A stretch of DNA of 34,638 bases from Burkholderiales bacterium. Lineage in GTDB: Bacteria; Pseudomonadota; Gammaproteobacteria; Burkholderiales; Burkholderiaceae_C. Shown here in pieces: positions 24,129-32,134 of this stretch (positions are counted from its first letter, which is position 1; each line of letters begins with the position of its first letter). A model generated the notes under the pieces. It ran no database searches. It was not told where the DNA came from and was given only the letters and a program-made list of their open reading frames with translations. The translations under genes and the position numbers were made by a program. Location of the stretch: assembly GCA_003241965.1 (NCBI GenBank), contig QBMB01000049.1:1-34638 (forward strand), written 5' to 3'.

Positions 24129-26117
24129 TCAGGCAGGGCGAGCGGCCAGGGGCACCAGCAGACTGAAGCAGGTACCCCTTCCGCAGACCGACCGCAGGCT
24201 CAGCCCGATGTCGAGCTGGGCCGCGCAGCGCCGAACAATGTCCAGGCCGAGTCCGAGCCCGCCGTCGCCCGCGCGAGCTGCCGGGCCGCGTACGTGCTCC
24301 TGGAAAATGAGCACCTGGTCGTTTTCCGCGATGCCGGGGCCGGTGTCCCACACCTGGATCAGCAGCCCCGCGCGGCGCTTCCTGCAGCTCAGCAAGACGC
24401 CTCCCTGGGTGGTGTACCGCAAGGCGTTGGCCACCATGTTGCCCACCATGCGCTCCAGCAGCGCGGGGTCGGTAAGCACACGTTCAAGGCACGGCGTGAC
24501 ACGCCACTGCAAGCCTTTTTCCTGAGCCATGGGCGCGAACAGCGCCTCGATCCGTTCCAGCGAGTCCTGCACGGACACCTCCCGCACGTCCGGGCGCAGG
24601 GAGTCGGCATCGAGCTGGACGACCAGCGTGAGGGCAGCGAGGATCTCGTCGGCCGAGCCCACGGCCGAGCGGATCTGCGTCAAGGCCGCCTGTGAGGTTT
24701 CGGGCAGACGCTGGCGCGCCAGGACCTCGGTGGCCAGACCGATCGCATAGAGCGGCTGCTGGATGTCGTGCGCCACCGCGGCCAGAAACCGGGACTTGTC
24801 GACCACCGCCTGCTCGGCAGCGGCTTTCAACGCCTGGTCGCGCTCGCGGCGAATCAGCAGTTCGCGATGCGCCTTGTTGGACTCCCGGACCTTCACGGCC
24901 AGTGCCTGTGCCAGCAGCACCATTTCCAGCGCCGACGCCCAGTAGAAGCTGTCGTAGATCCAGCCGACCTGGGGCAACAGCTGCACCCGCATGAGGATCC
25001 TCAGCAGGATGGCCACCCCGTACAGCGACCACGCCACGGCAAAGTAGATGGCGCCCGCCCGGCGCCAGCGCAGACCGAGCACGGCAGCGGTGATCAGGGC
25101 CAGCAGGGTGAGCCCGGAGAGCAACGGGACCAGCCGCTCAAACCAGGGCGTGGCGGCTGGATGGGCCAGCAGCAGGGGCGCCAACACCCACGAAGCGGCC
25201 AGCACTTTCATGGCCACGCTCACGCGGGGCGCCCCTGCGTCCATATCAAAAAAAGACACGACGAACAACAGACCCGAGACACCCATCAGGCAACCCGCCA
25301 CGGCAATGAAAAGCGGGTTGAGGTGGGCAAAACCCGGCCAGATCACGACGAGGCCCAGGCCGGAGGTTGCCGCCTGGAAGGCGATCAACGACAGGCCTGA
25401 AGCCAGGTAGAGCAGACGCGCCCGGTCCCTGAGCACCCGCCACAACAGGATGTTGAACAGCATCAAGCCCGCGAGCACGCCGAAGTAGACGCCCAGACCG
25501 AGGTTGCGCTGCGCCACTGCGCGCTCGTGAGCCGCCGGCTCCCACAACCGTATGCCGCCCCATGGCGAGACGCGGGTGGCAAGCTTCAGGTACAGGTGGC
25601 CTGACGCACCGGGCGGTACCCGCCATGCCAGCACGGGCGCGGCCCGGGGCTCGACCAGGCCTTGCGCCATCGGCCGCAAGCCGCTCTGAGCGACAGCGCG
25701 CGGCGCCTGCCCCTGGCCGGCCCACAGCATCTCCACCTGCTGCGCATGGCGACTGTCGATCACCACGAGACGATCGAAAGCCTCCCCGGGCGGCACCAGC
25801 ACCGGCACCCGAAGCCACAAGATGGGTCCACCGCTGGCCTGGCGGTTGAAGCGCACCGGGCCGTCCAGGCGGTGCCATTGCGGGTTGTCACTCCAGGGCG
25901 TGGACGCCGACACCCGCCCGCTGTTGTCCACCAGGTATTCGACCGATGCGGTCAGGTCCTGCATGTTCTTGTTGCGGTCGACGGTCACGGGCGCCGCCCC
26001 CGTTGAAGCAAGCAACAGCGCAGGCACCAACAAGAGGCAGCCGCACAAGAACGCGCGTTCAAGGCGACGCCAGCCCTTCATGTGCCGGCGCAGGGCAGCA
26101 AAGAGAACGGTTTTCAT
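24129..26117 (-). CDS. Membrane sensor histidine kinase with 7TM-DISM sensor (copy A)
   Basis: Sensor kinase of 662 residues. After a signal-peptide-like segment comes an all-beta periplasmic domain (7TMR-DISMED2 type, about 35-190), then seven membrane helices (about 195-405) of the 7TM-DISM type, a short coiled coil, the phospho-acceptor domain with HDIQQPL (His about 450) and a C-terminal HATPase with N-box NMVANALRY, DTGPGI and GLGLGLDIV. All catalytic boxes are intact. No receiver domain or adjacent response regulator is present. The ATG at 26117 is the best start before the signal segment; 26081 is an alternative. Its stop lies 121 bp before pntAA on the same strand. Ligand and partner are unknown. 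Confidence 0.88.
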   Translation of the reverse strand: MKTVLFAALRRHMKGWRRLERAFLCGCLLLVPALLLASTGAAPVTVDRNKNMQDLTASVEYLVDNSGRVSASTPWSDNPQWHRLDGPVRFNRQASGGPILWLRVPVLVPPGEAFDRLVVIDSRHAQQVEMLWAGQGQAPRAVAQSGLRPMAQGLVEPRAAPVLAWRVPPGASGHLYLKLATRVSPWGGIRLWEPAAHERAVAQRNLGLGVYFGVLAGLMLFNILLWRVLRDRARLLYLASGLSLIAFQAATSGLGLVVIWPGFAHLNPLFIAVAGCLMGVSGLLFVVSFFDMDAGAPRVSVAMKVLAASWVLAPLLLAHPAATPWFERLVPLLSGLTLLALITAAVLGLRWRRAGAIYFAVAWSLYGVAILLRILMRVQLLPQVGWIYDSFYWASALEMVLLAQALAVKVRESNKAHRELLIRRERDQALKAAAEQAVVDKSRFLAAVAHDIQQPLYAIGLATEVLARQRLPETSQAALTQIRSAVGSADEILAALTLVVQLDADSLRPDVREVSVQDSLERIEALFAPMAQEKGLQWRVTPCLERVLTDPALLERMVGNMVANALRYTTQGGVLLSCRKRRAGLLIQVWDTGPGIAENDQVLIFQEHVRGPAARAGDGGLGLGLDIVRRCAAQLDIGLSLRSVCGRGTCFSLLVPLAARPA

Positions 26118-26196
26118 ACGGTCCAGTTCGGTGATGAAATCATCACTGAACCCGCGCCTGCGCGCAATTGCTCTCAACCCCACCACACACAATTCC

Positions 26197-26715
26197 ATGG
26201 CACACGACCCACCCGCCGAACGCTGGAAACCCAGCGTCACCGTGGCAGCGATCATCGAGCGCGACGGACGCTACCTGCTGATCGAAGAACACACGCCCGA
26301 GGGCCTGCGCCTGAACAACCCCGCTGGCCACCTCGATCCTGGTGAGAGTCCGGCCGACGGCGTGGTGCGGGAAACCCTGGAGGAGACCACCCACCGCTTC
26401 ACACCCACGGCGATCGTGGGTGTGTACCTCGCGCGCTTTCAGCGCACAGGCCAGGGGGGCGCACCCGACGAGGACGTGACCTACCTGCGGTTTGCCTTCT
26501 GCGGGGAATTGGGAGCCGCCGTGCCCGGCAGGAGTCTGGACACCGGCATCGTGAGGACACTGTGGCTGACCCCCGAGGAGATTCGTGCCAGCGCCTCACG
26601 CCACCGCAGTCCGTTGGTGCTGCGCTGCGTGGAAGACCACCTCGCAGGTCAGCGCCATCCGCTGGCGCTGGTTCAGACAGATGCTTCGGTGGGGCTCGGT
26701 GTGGGGCCGGGCTGA
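26197..26715 (+). CDS. nudJ: Nudix hydrolase, NudJ-like
   Basis: Pyrophosphohydrolase of 172 residues resembling E. coli NudJ, which acts on thiamine pyrophosphate precursors and nucleoside tri/diphosphates. The Nudix box spans residues 44-66: G-x5-E-x7-RETLEE is present, but the usual following Gly is Thr (EETTH), a change that does not touch the metal-binding Glu residues. NudJ-like context is seen in 'KPSVTVAAIIE' at the start, NPAGHL before the box, and 'RSPLVLRCVEDHLAGQRHPL' at the end. The C-terminal tail overlaps the convergent kinase gene by 43 bp. No strong ribosome binding site is visible. Confidence 0.9.
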   Translation: MAHDPPAERWKPSVTVAAIIERDGRYLLIEEHTPEGLRLNNPAGHLDPGESPADGVVRETLEETTHRFTPTAIVGVYLARFQRTGQGGAPDEDVTYLRFAFCGELGAAVPGRSLDTGIVRTLWLTPEEIRASASRHRSPLVLRCVEDHLAGQRHPLALVQTDASVGLGVGPG

Positions 26716-28694
26716 GGCGAGGGCTCGAGCGCGAGTTCGGGCGTAGGTTCGCGCAGGGACGTGTGGGCCAGCGGGATGCGCAGCGAGAAACAGGAACCTC
26801 GCCCAGGCACAGAGCGCAGCGCCAAGCCGATGTCCAGCATCGCAGCGCAGTTCTTCACGATGAATAGCCCCAGCCCCACGCCGTTGTCGCTCGCGGTTTC
26901 CGGCTCACCCCTGAAATACTCGGTGAAGATGGCCTCGTGGTCCGCCGGGTCAATGCCCGGGCCCGTGTCCCAGACTTGCAGCAACAGGCAGGGCCCGCTG
27001 CGCCGGCAAGACACCACCACGCCCCCGGTCCGGGTGAACCGAACCGCGTTGGAGACCAGGTTGTTGAGCATGCGCTCCAGCAAGACCGGGTCGCTGTGCA
27101 CGCGAGCGATGCTGGGCGTCAACACCCAGCGCAGGCCCTTCTCCAGCGCCTGGGGCTGAAAGGTCAGGTCGACCCGCTCCACCAGGGACTGCACCGAGAA
27201 GTCGACCCTGTTGGCCCGCAAGGAGCCGGTTTCCAGCCGGGCCATGGTCATGATGGAGTCCAGCAATCCGTTGGCCGACTCCAGCGCAGACTTCATCTGC
27301 TGCACCAGCGGCTCCAGCGCAGGCGCTCGCGCGTGCAGGCTCTGTGCAGTGAGGCTCAGGGCAAACAGGGGCTGGCGCAGGTCGTGGCTGACCGCTGCGA
27401 GGAAGCGGGACTTTTCGATCGACAGGCGCTCGGCCTCCTGCTTTTTCAGTTGCTCGCGCAGGCCCATCGACAGCGCCGACTCCTTGGCGCGCCGCTCGGA
27501 CTTGAAACGGTCTGCAAGCGCGAAGGACAGCAACAACATCTCCAGTGCAGAGCCCAGCATGACCGGGTGGGCCAGCAAGGGGTGGGCGGGAAGCCAGCCG
27601 AGTGACACCATCGCTTCGATGAAGACGCCCAACATCAACATGGACCAGGCCAGCAGGAAGTAACGCGCGCCCGTGCGGCTCGCCCTGAGCCGGTCCACCC
27701 CGGCCATCAACAGCGGCGGTATGGTGAGCAGGGCCAGCCCGATCAGCAAGTGGCCTGCGTACTCAAGACCCATGCCGGGCAGCAAGATGATGTAGGCACC
27801 CCAAACCCACAGCAGCGCGCGCAAGACACGGTCCAACCGCGGCAAATCCAGGCGGCTCTGCAGGAAGCGCCGGGCAAAAAGAATGGCGGTCAGGCCGCAG
27901 GCTGCGTAGCCCAGATTGGACGCCAGGTCGTTCCATTGAGGTCGCTCAGGCCAGACGAACTGGGGGCCAAAGCCGGTGTTCGCCAACTGCGCCAGAGACA
28001 TGGCAGCCACAAATGCGATGTAGTGCAGATACACAGCGTCCTTGATCGCCACATACAGCAGGAAGTTGTAGGCCAGCAAGCCCGCCATCAGCCCGAAGTA
28101 CAAGCTCAGCAGGGAGTACGCCCTGTGGTCCTGGCTCAGGAGCGCCTGCGGCTGCAACAGGGTCACGGGAATCTGCAGGGAGCTGGTGGATCGGATGCGC
28201 AGAACCACGGTGTAGATTCCCGGGCCTCGCAGATTCAGCGGGAACACATGGTGGCGGTGCGGCACGGGGCGCTGCGAAAACGGCAGCGCGTCACCCCCCG
28301 CGGTGCGGCTGAGGGTGTCGCCCGGTCCCACCAGAAAAACCTCGATGCTGTCCAGGCGCGGGTTGGCGATCTGCAGCAACCACAGGGCCGGCGCAGGCGC
28401 CAGAACATCCAGCTCGGCCTTGAGCCACAGGGTGGTGCTGCGGTATCCGAAGTTCGGGATGCGCCCATCGGCGCTCAGGGGAGTGAACAGCTGCGCTTGA
28501 GCGGGCGCCAACACCTCCCGCACCGACGGCGCGTCCGACAGGTCTTCCCGGTAACTGAAATCAAACGAAGACAGCACATGGGTCTGAGCATCCGACACCG
28601 ACAAGGCATGCGCCGGGGCGCAGCCCATCCAGACCAGCGCGAGCGCCATACAAGTGATCCAACCACGCCAGTGCCCACCACAGTGATGTGCCAT
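26673..28694 (-). CDS. Membrane sensor histidine kinase with 7TM-DISM sensor (copy B)
   Basis: Sensor kinase of 673 residues, built like the copy on the other side of nudJ: signal peptide (MAHHCGG then a hydrophobic run ending near APAHA), periplasmic 7TMR-DISMED2-type domain (about 35-185), seven membrane helices (about 190-395), coiled coil, phospho-acceptor HDLRQPL (His about 437), and HATPase with NLVSNAVRF, DTGPGI and GVGLGLFIV. A Pro/Ser-rich tail of about 25 residues follows the kinase fold and is the part that overlaps nudJ. The ATG at 28694 has AAGGGGG upstream. No receiver or adjacent same-strand response regulator is seen. Confidence 0.9.
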   Translation of the reverse strand: MAHHCGGHWRGWITCMALALVWMGCAPAHALSVSDAQTHVLSSFDFSYREDLSDAPSVREVLAPAQAQLFTPLSADGRIPNFGYRSTTLWLKAELDVLAPAPALWLLQIANPRLDSIEVFLVGPGDTLSRTAGGDALPFSQRPVPHRHHVFPLNLRGPGIYTVVLRIRSTSSLQIPVTLLQPQALLSQDHRAYSLLSLYFGLMAGLLAYNFLLYVAIKDAVYLHYIAFVAAMSLAQLANTGFGPQFVWPERPQWNDLASNLGYAACGLTAILFARRFLQSRLDLPRLDRVLRALLWVWGAYIILLPGMGLEYAGHLLIGLALLTIPPLLMAGVDRLRASRTGARYFLLAWSMLMLGVFIEAMVSLGWLPAHPLLAHPVMLGSALEMLLLSFALADRFKSERRAKESALSMGLREQLKKQEAERLSIEKSRFLAAVSHDLRQPLFALSLTAQSLHARAPALEPLVQQMKSALESANGLLDSIMTMARLETGSLRANRVDFSVQSLVERVDLTFQPQALEKGLRWVLTPSIARVHSDPVLLERMLNNLVSNAVRFTRTGGVVVSCRRSGPCLLLQVWDTGPGIDPADHEAIFTEYFRGEPETASDNGVGLGLFIVKNCAAMLDIGLALRSVPGRGSCFSLRIPLAHTSLREPTPELALEPSPQPGPTPSPTEASV

Positions 28695-29235
28695 GAATGC
28701 CCCCTTCCGTTTGTCGATGCGCTGCGGACATCGCACGTGTTGCCATGCGCCGATCAAGGCGAATCGTTGGGCACCGATTGCCCGCCGAGGCGCCGCACGC
28801 ATGAATTCTGGAAAAGGCAATGCACCGAACCAATACCACATCAGCACTATATTGATTGATTCAGTTTGACGAAATCATTTCCCTCAACAACCTGCGAATG
28901 GCAATCAACAAGAGTCAATGCATGAATTCCAATTGATCTTGGTGAAATTGAGCGTTGCCAGATCAAATATCTGAGAAATACCGCACAAAAGAGCACTGCT
29001 CAGAAGAAGGCGGCGGCCAACATCTTCTCGGCGGCTCCAATGCGCGCTGTTTCCAAGGTGCCATTGATTGGCAAAATACTGCTGGCGGAGTATGGGGCGA
29101 TGGTTGCAATCTCCATACGATCCAAAGCTTGATGATCGATTCGTGGCTTTATTCACGCCCCATCGCAAATTCGAATTACCAAGGCCTTCGGGCAATCGAC
29201 CGATTCATCCCACGCCATTTCACTGCGAAACTGCC
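28695..29235. other. AT-rich 541-bp divergent intergenic region
   Basis: The largest gap in the window, between two divergent histidine kinase genes. From about 28840 to 29235 the base composition falls clearly below the surrounding high-GC DNA. I see no gene in it: short frames exist but lack ribosome binding sites and family features. It holds TATAGT (minus, 28851-28846), a possible -10 for copy B kinase, a TGCCA-N5-TGGCA palindrome (29059-29073) and AATTCGAATT (29168-29177). It probably carries both promoters. Confidence 0.6.
28846..28851 (-). promoter_or_regulatory. Possible -10 box for 7TM-DISM kinase copy B
   Basis: TATAGT on the minus strand within an AT-rich stretch, five of six consensus matches; the -35 region is poor. 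It would give a leader of about 145 nt. Confidence 0.25.
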
Positions 29236-31029
29236 ATGCAAGTTCGTTTCAAACTGGTTCGATATTTCGCCACCGCCAGCCTGGTGGCGTTTTGTTGCGC
29301 GGCAGTTGCATTGGCTTTTTTTCAAACCCGCGAATCCCGGCTCATGCAATCGGTGCAGGACGAACAAGCACGCGCGGTGCAGGACATGCAGACCCGCTTG
29401 GTGGAGCGGGCGGAGCAGTCCGCTCACCGCGACCTCCTGAATCTTCACGAGAACAGCAATCTCAATCTCACGCGCCTGCTCGCCAACGCGCTGTGGGACG
29501 ACGCCCTCGCCCCTTTTCTGGCGGCGGCCAGGAGCATCGATTTCAAGCGCTGCACGAACGCGAAGGAGGCCCAGGGCAGCCGAAACGGGCAGGCGCCTGC
29601 GCCTGGCGTCAAGGAATGCCTGGCCCGGCAGGGCGCCGCGGTCCAGGCCTTGCCTGCTTTCACCCACCTCGACACCCGGGTGCGCAATGCCATGCGCGGC
29701 AACACGGTGGTGAAGATCAAGCTCCATGACCTGCAAGGCATCACCCTCTATTCCACCGATCTCGCGCAAATCGGTGAGGACCGCTCCGCACACCCCAACT
29801 GGATCACCGCTGCGCGCCAAGGGAAGGCCAGCAGCGAGATCGCGTTTCAGGAGCGGTTCGACACCCTGCAGGGCACGTTGGAGAAACGCGATCTGATCAC
29901 CAGCTACCTGCCCATCATCGACCCGCGTGCCCAGAGCACCGCGGGGGTGTTCGAGGTTCACGCCGACATCTCCCCCGACCTGAAGCTGATCAAGCAGACC
30001 TCGGCAGGCTTGCGCAAGACGGCCGACACCGACCAGGCGCAGCTGGCCGGGCAATCGCAAGACCAACGCGCCCGGGTGCAAGGCTCTGCGCGCCTGCATC
30101 TCGTGCTGCTGGGCGCACTGCTGGTGCTGCTCTACACCGTGCTGCACGGCATCGTGCGCCGGGCCCAGGGCGTGATCGAACAGCAGGCCCGCGAGAGCGA
30201 CGCCAACCGGCAACGGCTGGCGCAGTCGGAGAAGATGACCTCGCTCGGGCAGATGGTCGCAGGCGTGGCCCATCAACTCAACACACCGCTGGCGTTTTCC
30301 AAGAGCAACGTCTACATGGCGGTCCAGGCGCTGGAAGACCTGGTGCCCGGCATTGAGGACGCACAACGCCTGCTGCAACTCGCAAGCGCTGGCCACGATG
30401 ACACAGTCCATCCTGGGCTGCCCGAGCCACAAGCCGTGCGTTCACAACTGCGCCGTTTCCCCGAAGACATCCGCATGGCGCAGGACATGCTGGGTGATGT
30501 GTTGATGGGCCTGGACCAGATGAACGAGCTGGTGGACAACCTGCGCAGCTTCACCCGGCTGGACCGTTCCCGCACCGCGTCGGTCGACCTCAATGCCACG
30601 CTGTACAGCGTGGTCTACATCGCCCGGGCCGTCATCCCCACCAAGGTGAAGGTGGTGGAACGGTTCTCGGAGCTGCCCAGGCTGAACGGCCATGTTTCAC
30701 AACTCAACCAGGTGTTCCTGAACCTCATCATGAACGCGGCGCAGGCCATCGAAGGGCCGGGCCAGGTGACGGTATCCACCGCCTGCGACGGCCCGCACAT
30801 CCGCATCACCATCGAAGACACCGGTTGCGGCATTCCCGACGAGGTCCTGTCCCGGATCTTCGACCCGTACTTCACCACCAAACCAACGGGCACCGGCACC
30901 GGCCTGGGCCTGTCCATCGCGCGCGACATCGTGACCGCGCACGGTGGGCGAATCCTGGTGAAAACCCGCGTGGGCTCGGGCACCAGCTTCCAGATCGAAT
31001 TGCCCGTTTCAACGAGCCAACCAGCATGA
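29236..31029 (+). CDS. Sensor histidine kinase (two-TM, NtrB-like phospho-acceptor)
   Basis: Sensor kinase of 597 residues. A membrane segment at about 8-28, a periplasmic region of about 250 residues with no family I can name, a second membrane segment (about 286-306), then a coiled coil leading to the phospho-acceptor box VAHQLNTPL (His about 346). About 55 extra residues separate the two DHp helices. The ATPase part is intact: NLIMNAAQA (Asn about 500), DTGCGIPDE, 'FDPYFTTKPTGTGTGLGLS'. The start at 29236 is set by the first membrane segment; no Shine-Dalgarno is obvious. Its stop overlaps the response regulator start (ATGA), so the two form a cognate pair. Confidence 0.9.
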   Translation: MQVRFKLVRYFATASLVAFCCAAVALAFFQTRESRLMQSVQDEQARAVQDMQTRLVERAEQSAHRDLLNLHENSNLNLTRLLANALWDDALAPFLAAARSIDFKRCTNAKEAQGSRNGQAPAPGVKECLARQGAAVQALPAFTHLDTRVRNAMRGNTVVKIKLHDLQGITLYSTDLAQIGEDRSAHPNWITAARQGKASSEIAFQERFDTLQGTLEKRDLITSYLPIIDPRAQSTAGVFEVHADISPDLKLIKQTSAGLRKTADTDQAQLAGQSQDQRARVQGSARLHLVLLGALLVLLYTVLHGIVRRAQGVIEQQARESDANRQRLAQSEKMTSLGQMVAGVAHQLNTPLAFSKSNVYMAVQALEDLVPGIEDAQRLLQLASAGHDDTVHPGLPEPQAVRSQLRRFPEDIRMAQDMLGDVLMGLDQMNELVDNLRSFTRLDRSRTASVDLNATLYSVVYIARAVIPTKVKVVERFSELPRLNGHVSQLNQVFLNLIMNAAQAIEGPGQVTVSTACDGPHIRITIEDTGCGIPDEVLSRIFDPYFTTKPTGTGTGLGLSIARDIVTAHGGRILVKTRVGSGTSFQIELPVSTSQPA

Positions 31030-32057
31030 ACACTCTCAACAAACCCCGGATCCTGTGCGTGGACGACGAGCCCAGCGTGCTGCGCTCGCTCAACTGGCTG
31101 CTGCGCAGCCGATTCGATGTGTCCTCGGCGACCGATGCGCGTGTGGGCCTGGAGCTCATCCGAAACAGGGAGTTTGATGTGGTGATCAGCGACCAGCGCA
31201 TGCCGGGAATGACCGGCACCGAGTTCCTTGAGCAGGTGAAGAAGGCCTCACCCAACACGATGCGCTTGCTGCTCACCGGCTACTCCGAATACCAGGATGT
31301 GCTGCGCTCGGTCAATGAAAGCGAGGTGTTCCGCTTCATCAACAAGCCGTGGGACAACCAGCACCTCATCGACACGGTGACCTACGCGGCCACCGTGGCG
31401 CGCGACGCGCCGCTGCGCTACAGCGCGACCGAAGCCACGATGCCGGACGCCGAGCTGGACAGCCTGCAGGGCAGCTCCACCGAAGCCGTCTTGCTGATGG
31501 ATCCCGACCCAGCCGTGGAGCACCGGTTGCGGGGTGTGCTCGGCGACGAAGTGCTGCTGCTGTGGGCACGCAACCCCGGCGAGGCGGTCAGCCTGCTGCA
31601 CCGCCACAAGGTGGCCGTGCTGCTGGCCGACACCCAATCGGGCAGCCGCTCCACCCTTGACCTGATTCGCGCCGTCAAGCGCAGCAGCCCGAACATCGTC
31701 GCCATGGTCCACACCGCCGAGCGCGACAGCGCCACCATCAGCCGCCTGATCAACGAAGGTCAGATCTTCCGGTTCATCGCCAAGCCGGCCGGGCCGGGTT
31801 ACCTCAACCGCATGATCCGATCGGCGCTGAAGAAACACCGCAGCCTGATGGCTCAACCGGCCAGCATCGCGCGCCATGCCGTGCAACTCTTGCCCGAACC
31901 CGCGTTTGTCCCGGCTTTCGACGCCGGGTCGGGCTGGGACCCCACCGACGCCATGCCACTGACCTCGGCGTTTGATGAACCCGAAGTGCGCGGCTCGGCG
32001 CAGAGCGTTGGCGGCTCGGGGAAAGCCTGGCTCAAACGCCTCTTCAGCAAAGACTGA
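31026..32057 (+). CDS. Response regulator with two receiver domains and no output domain
   Basis: Protein of 343 residues. The first receiver domain (about 8-125) is complete: DDE near the start, phospho-acceptor Asp56 in ISDQRMPG, the Thr of LLLTGYS and the Lys of INKPWDN, a pattern shared with RpfG- and HupR-type receivers. The second (about 155-275) is divergent: the acidic pair reads DPD, the acceptor Asp is kept in LLADT (about 202) and the Lys in IAKPAG. The final 70 residues are low-complexity with a basic end (WLKRLF), with no HTH, HD-GYP or GGDEF domain. It is coupled to the upstream kinase. It may act by protein contact or as a phosphate shuttle. Confidence 0.87.
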   Translation: MNTLNKPRILCVDDEPSVLRSLNWLLRSRFDVSSATDARVGLELIRNREFDVVISDQRMPGMTGTEFLEQVKKASPNTMRLLLTGYSEYQDVLRSVNESEVFRFINKPWDNQHLIDTVTYAATVARDAPLRYSATEATMPDAELDSLQGSSTEAVLLMDPDPAVEHRLRGVLGDEVLLLWARNPGEAVSLLHRHKVAVLLADTQSGSRSTLDLIRAVKRSSPNIVAMVHTAERDSATISRLINEGQIFRFIAKPAGPGYLNRMIRSALKKHRSLMAQPASIARHAVQLLPEPAFVPAFDAGSGWDPTDAMPLTSAFDEPEVRGSAQSVGGSGKAWLKRLFSKD

Positions 32058-32134
32058 AGCACGGGAATCGGGCGCCCGTTGCCCGCTTTGGCATACAGTT
32101 GGTGGCAGCCCCCACCCCAACCGTCCACGCGCCG

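Noticed and set aside
28905-29195. A 96-codon minus-strand frame in the AT-rich intergenic region
   Set aside because: No ribosome binding site, no recognisable motif and no support from context; probably chance in AT-rich DNA.
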